DNA of 52,923 bases from Rhizocola hellebori (GTDB lineage Bacteria; Actinomycetota; Actinomycetes; Mycobacteriales; Micromonosporaceae), in assembly GCF_016862955.1 (NCBI RefSeq), contig NZ_BONY01000065.1:1-52923 (forward strand), in the 5' to 3' direction. Position numbers and translations under genes: made by a program. The notes below the pieces were generated by a model that saw only the letters and a program-made list of their open reading frames with translations, was not told the DNA's origin and did no database searches. Shown piece after piece: positions 50,216 to 52,923 of this stretch (its first letter is position 1; the number at the start of each line of letters is the position of its first letter).

Positions 50216-51385
50216 TCAGCTGAGCAGCTGCTTCTCCAGCAACGACCTTCTTCGGGCGCGGGGACTCAGCCGCACGCCGGCCAGCCAGCGCTGGAGCCGG
50301 TCGGCAGCGCCGTCCAGGGCAGCGACGGCCTCGGCGCCGACGTCCTCCAGCAGGCGGTAGGCCACCTCACCGGTGGGCAGCTGCGCCCACCCGCCGACCA
50401 CCCGGCCGTCGCACCACACGGTCGGCCCGGCGTTGCCCGTGTTGTCGAAGACCGCGGCTGCATGCTCGCCCAGATACCAGTGCCGCTGCGCCCACCCCAT
50501 CGGCGTCGGGTCGAGCGCGGGCAGCAACGCCACCCAGGGCGGCTGCTCGCCGACCGGGTCGACGTCTTCGGCCAGCACCAGACCGGTCACGCCGTCGAGA
50601 TCGACCTCGATCGCACCGGACGCGGTCAGCGCCTCGCGGGTATGGGCGGCCGTCCATCCGGTCCACCACTTCAGATCGGCCATGGTGGCCGGGCCGAAAG
50701 CGCCCAGCCAGGCTTTGGCCAACTCGGCGCGGGCCTGCGCGGGGGAAAGCTCGGGCAGCCCGCCGGGCAGCCACGCGTCCATCGGTGACCACGTCCATTG
50801 CGAGCTGGTCCACGAGCCGGACGGGCGGCCCCGCGCTATTCGGCCCTCCGCCGCGAGCAGGAACAGGACCCAAGCGGTGATAGTTGTTGTTGACTCATAC
50901 GATTTGCCTGCCGCCAGCCGTATCCGTGTCAGCAGCCGCGGTTCTTCGGTGGAGATCTGAGCGGCGGTCGCCTTGCCCCGCTTGGCAAGGGCGGCTTCCG
51001 CGGCGGCCTGCAGCTCGGCCAGCCAGGCCTCATCTCCCACGCCGGCCTCGGCGAGCAATTGAACGTAGGTCCGCCGGCTTTGCGCCACAAAGGTTTTCAC
51101 GCATGAGTGGGCAATCGCGGAAGCCAACTCGACCGGGGCCACGAACAGGGTGCGGCGCATACCGTGCAGGCGCAGCAGCGACCGCTCGTCATACAGCGCG
51201 CTCTCTATGGCCGCCACGGTGACTTCCGGCTGGCGCGCATAGATCGACAGGAACACCGTGGCCGGATCGGTGGCGTGTAGCGCGACCATGCTCTGGGCCA
51301 CCTCCAGTGGGGAGGAGGCGTGGGCGGCGAGCCGATGCCGCAGGCCAAGCCGGGCGCGCCGCTGCGCTACCGAAATCCGTCGCAT
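50216..51385 (-). CDS. Winged-helix HTH_42 family protein (DNA glycosylase-like)
   Basis: A 389-residue protein of the HTH_42 / 'winged helix DNA-binding' family, related to AlkZ and YcaQ interstrand-crosslink glycosylases. Family features are the N-terminal RRARLGLRHRL, MRRTLFVAP, TMADLKWWTGW, LLPALDPTPMGW and FDNTGNAGPTVWCDGRVVGGW. At the position where AlkZ has Gln-x-Gln and YcaQ Gln-x-Asp, the sequence reads LHATDPA, so catalysis may differ or be absent. The ATG is preceded by TAGAAC at 6 nt. It is solitary, followed in the same direction by the ubiquitin-like gene 41 nt later. Confidence 0.82.
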   Translation of the reverse strand: MRRISVAQRRARLGLRHRLAAHASSPLEVAQSMVALHATDPATVFLSIYARQPEVTVAAIESALYDERSLLRLHGMRRTLFVAPVELASAIAHSCVKTFVAQSRRTYVQLLAEAGVGDEAWLAELQAAAEAALAKRGKATAAQISTEEPRLLTRIRLAAGKSYESTTTITAWVLFLLAAEGRIARGRPSGSWTSSQWTWSPMDAWLPGGLPELSPAQARAELAKAWLGAFGPATMADLKWWTGWTAAHTREALTASGAIEVDLDGVTGLVLAEDVDPVGEQPPWVALLPALDPTPMGWAQRHWYLGEHAAAVFDNTGNAGPTVWCDGRVVGGWAQLPTGEVAYRLLEDVGAEAVAALDGAADRLQRWLAGVRLSPRARRRSLLEKQLLS

Positions 51386-51412
51386 CCGGCCGTTCTACCA
51401 GACGCGCTAGCG

Positions 51413-51922
51413 TCAGCTGCGCGGCAGCAGACCGCGCACGTAGGCCGCCTGGCCGACGTGCTGAACGTCATCCTCGAGCACGCTGACCAGCCGCACGCCA
51501 AGGGTCACCGGCGGATCCCAGCGCTCGTCCACCACCCGGTCGAGATCGGTGGCCTTCAGACCGCGCAACATTTTCTGGGTACCCAGAGAAACTGCCTCGT
51601 AATAATCGATGAGCACCTGAGCGCTCTCGGGCCGGACCGCCGCGACCTGCTTGGGGTTGTGACCGTATCCGGTGTTGGTGGGGTCGGGGTCAAGCCCGAA
51701 GCGGCCGGCCCAATCGCCGCCGACCCACACCTGCTCCTGCTCAAGAAGCTCGGCGATGTGGTGGTCCTGGATTCGGCTGAGGTGCCAGACGAGCCAGCCG
51801 ATCGGGTTCGCGTCAGCCGTCGGCGCCCAGCGCAACTGCTCCAGGGTCAGCCCGTGCACCGCGGATCGGACAAGGTCCGGCAGCCGATCAAACGCCTCGA
51901 TTAGCACCTTGCTCACGTCCAC
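51413..51922 (-). CDS. DinB/DUF664-like protein
   Basis: A 169-residue four-helix protein of the DinB superfamily, actinobacterial subgroup, many of which are thought to be mycothiol-dependent. The three metal-site histidines can be placed in LVWHLSRIQDHHI near residue 48 and in VLEDDVQHVGQAAYVRG near residue 155. The segment RWAPTADANPIGW is typical. The chemistry is unknown. The GTG at 51922 was chosen for the start VDVSKVLIEAF; the frame continues upstream through a hairpin region and is unlikely to be coding there. Confidence 0.85.
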   Translation of the reverse strand: MDVSKVLIEAFDRLPDLVRSAVHGLTLEQLRWAPTADANPIGWLVWHLSRIQDHHIAELLEQEQVWVGGDWAGRFGLDPDPTNTGYGHNPKQVAAVRPESAQVLIDYYEAVSLGTQKMLRGLKATDLDRVVDERWDPPVTLGVRLVSVLEDDVQHVGQAAYVRGLLPRS

Positions 51923-51970
51923 GTCTCTACTATCCCTTGCGGCCAGCCGATAGCGCGGCGCAACGCCGTA

Positions 51971-51994
51971 GGCCGGGTGCCGAAGCACCCGGCC
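51971..51994 (-). terminator. Hairpin after the permease-prefix gene
   Basis: GGCCGGGTGC and GCACCCGGCC form a perfect 10-bp stem closed by a CGAA tetraloop, 7 nt beyond the stop at 52001 and before the DinB-like gene. Confidence 0.75.
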
Positions 51995-52000
51995 ACAGAC

Positions 52001-52897
52001 TCAGTGCCGTGCCGGTTTGTGCGGATCGGACACTCGTGAGCGGAACATGGTGCGCGCCATGGTGATCAGCATGAGCAGCATGCCGCCGAGCAGGGCGAGC
52101 CAGGACCAGGCCCAGCCGACCGTGAACGTCAGCACGACAAATCCCGCGAGCGCCGCGAGCCAAATGCCCGCGGTGTAGAGGCCGAACCGGGCGGCCGCCG
52201 CCGGATCGTTGGCGAACGCCTCGCCCATGTCCTGGTGCTCGCGTTGCATCCGCAACACCCAGGGCTTGTGCCGGTTGGTCTGGGTCACGCCCAGGTAGGT
52301 GAATGCGACCACGGACAGGCTCAGCAGCACGCCCCCGGTCACCAGCAGCCCCACCGGCCAGTCGGGGCTGGCGGCGGCCACGCACCCTGCCCCGGCCAAT
52401 CCCAGCACCGCGGCCGCGCCGTAGCGCAGCGCGCGACCGAGCGGCAGCGGATAGTTGGTGGTGGTCTCCTGACATAGCGCATCGACCACGATGATCCCGC
52501 CGACCAGGGCCAGCACCGCGATGGCGGCGGCCTGCCAGTCTTGCATCGCGTCAGGGTCGAGCACCGACCACACCACGACCGCGAGCGCGGCCGCCGCCAC
52601 GAGCGACAGGATCAGCGTGCGCACGACGAACGCCGGTCGAGGGCGCACCCGCTTGTCGATCCACGGCGCCGCCGAGGTGGCCCCGGCCTCGGCGACTATG
52701 GATCGGATGTCGCCCAGCTCGGCCATTGCCCGCTGCGCGGACGCATCGCTGCTCACCCCGGAACGCTCCAGCTCGGCCATCCGGGCCACCAGATTGGAGC
52801 GCATCTCCTCTTTCAGATCGCGCGCCTCCGAGGTCATCTCGACGTCAGCGAACGCCTCGTCGAGGAGGCGATGGATCGCCAAGTTGTTGTCGGTCAT
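52001..52897 (-). CDS. Permease prefix domain membrane protein
   Basis: A 298-residue protein. The first 85 residues are a soluble 'permease prefix' domain (IHRLLDEAFADVEMTSEARD and LKEEMRSNLVARMAELERSG, then QRAMAELGD). About six membrane helices follow, in pairs around residues 92-112, 123-141, 158-175, 182-202, 243-262 and 264-282. Such proteins usually follow a PadR-type regulator and are thought to be part of small regulatory or transport units. Its ATG overlaps a TGA that may end such a regulator just outside the window. Confidence 0.78.
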   Translation of the reverse strand: MTDNNLAIHRLLDEAFADVEMTSEARDLKEEMRSNLVARMAELERSGVSSDASAQRAMAELGDIRSIVAEAGATSAAPWIDKRVRPRPAFVVRTLILSLVAAAALAVVVWSVLDPDAMQDWQAAAIAVLALVGGIIVVDALCQETTTNYPLPLGRALRYGAAAVLGLAGAGCVAAASPDWPVGLLVTGGVLLSLSVVAFTYLGVTQTNRHKPWVLRMQREHQDMGEAFANDPAAAARFGLYTAGIWLAALAGFVVLTFTVGWAWSWLALLGGMLLMLITMARTMFRSRVSDPHKPARH

Positions 52898-52923
52898 CGC
52901 TGCCGCCTTCCCGGTCGTGTAGT
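52894..52923 (-). CDS. Possible 3' end of an upstream gene (truncated by window edge)
   Basis: The last nine codons of an open frame (TTRPGRRQR) end with a TGA that overlaps the ATG of the permease-prefix gene as ATGA. A PadR-family regulator is the usual upstream neighbour, but too little is present to identify it. Confidence 0.3.
   Translation of the reverse strand, partial: TTRPGRRQR

Overview
The window is high-GC DNA, roughly two thirds G+C by eye. It has the codon usage, GTG starts and gene families of an actinomycete: an actinobacterial-type RpiB, a group II truncated globin, EttA beside an acyl-CoA thioesterase, DUF5130 beside a CtaJ-like protein, an actinobacterial PepN and a class F sortase. 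Filamentous or sporoactinomycete relatives (Streptosporangiales-like) fit best, but I cannot fix the genus. Nearly all of the window is chromosomal coding sequence. I see no prophage, insertion sequence, CRISPR array or replication origin, and no gene-free stretch longer than 300 bases.

Layout. 1-1783 (minus): a 40-codon small ORF, a DUF1015 protein and rpiB, divergent from pepN (1861-4413). 4465-15217 (minus): one long operon running kynU, kmo, a bridging 41-codon ORF, eight nba-type genes in the order E-H-J-I-G-F-C-D, and a kynurenine-formamidase-like hydrolase, followed by ctaJ and DUF5130. Together the enzymes take formylkynurenine through 3-hydroxyanthranilate and 2-aminomuconate to pyruvate and acetyl-CoA. 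Only tryptophan 2,3-dioxygenase is missing. 15313-16417: a secreted anchored protein and a class F sortase. 16422-21455: an HNH nuclease, an MscS channel, an MFS exporter, a truncated globin whose 3' end is embedded in a 63-bp tandem palindromic repeat, and a secreted propeller-like protein. 21501-24900 (minus): YbjN, an unknown protein, a thioesterase and EttA. 24939-28897: trehalose synthesis, with OtsA followed by an OtsB fused to a GH15 glycosidase. 28924-30791: two tandemly duplicated acetyltransferases.

30726-33193 (minus): CysG-type siroheme/cobalamin enzyme and CobT. 33292-35499: class A penicillin-binding protein. 35547-36268: a membrane protein with a winged-helix regulator behind a large perfect palindrome. 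36265-41769: GNAT, SURF1, M20 dipeptidase, P-loop kinase, CobQ and SSB. 41941-43043: hydrolase, then tRNA-Arg(TCT) with a decayed tRNA copy just before it. 43142-46325: lipoprotein, HigBA-like pair with a frameshifted toxin, AraC regulator and divergent DUF2000. 46385-47344: two small secreted proteins. 47384-50174 (minus): a DUF4132 protein preceded by a 130-residue protein with a ubiquitin-like layout and a C-terminal Gly-Gly. 50216-52923 (minus): HTH_42 winged-helix protein, DinB-like protein, permease-prefix membrane protein and perhaps the tail of one more gene.

Two features recur. Many first genes have a TAnnnT hexamer exactly 6-7 nt before a start codon without a Shine-Dalgarno sequence, as expected for leaderless transcripts. 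Operon genes are joined mostly by 4-nt ATGA or GTGA overlaps. The most unusual items are the ubiquitin-like/DUF4132 pair, the bridging small ORF in the kynurenine operon, the globin-tail repeats and the OtsB-GH15 fusion.
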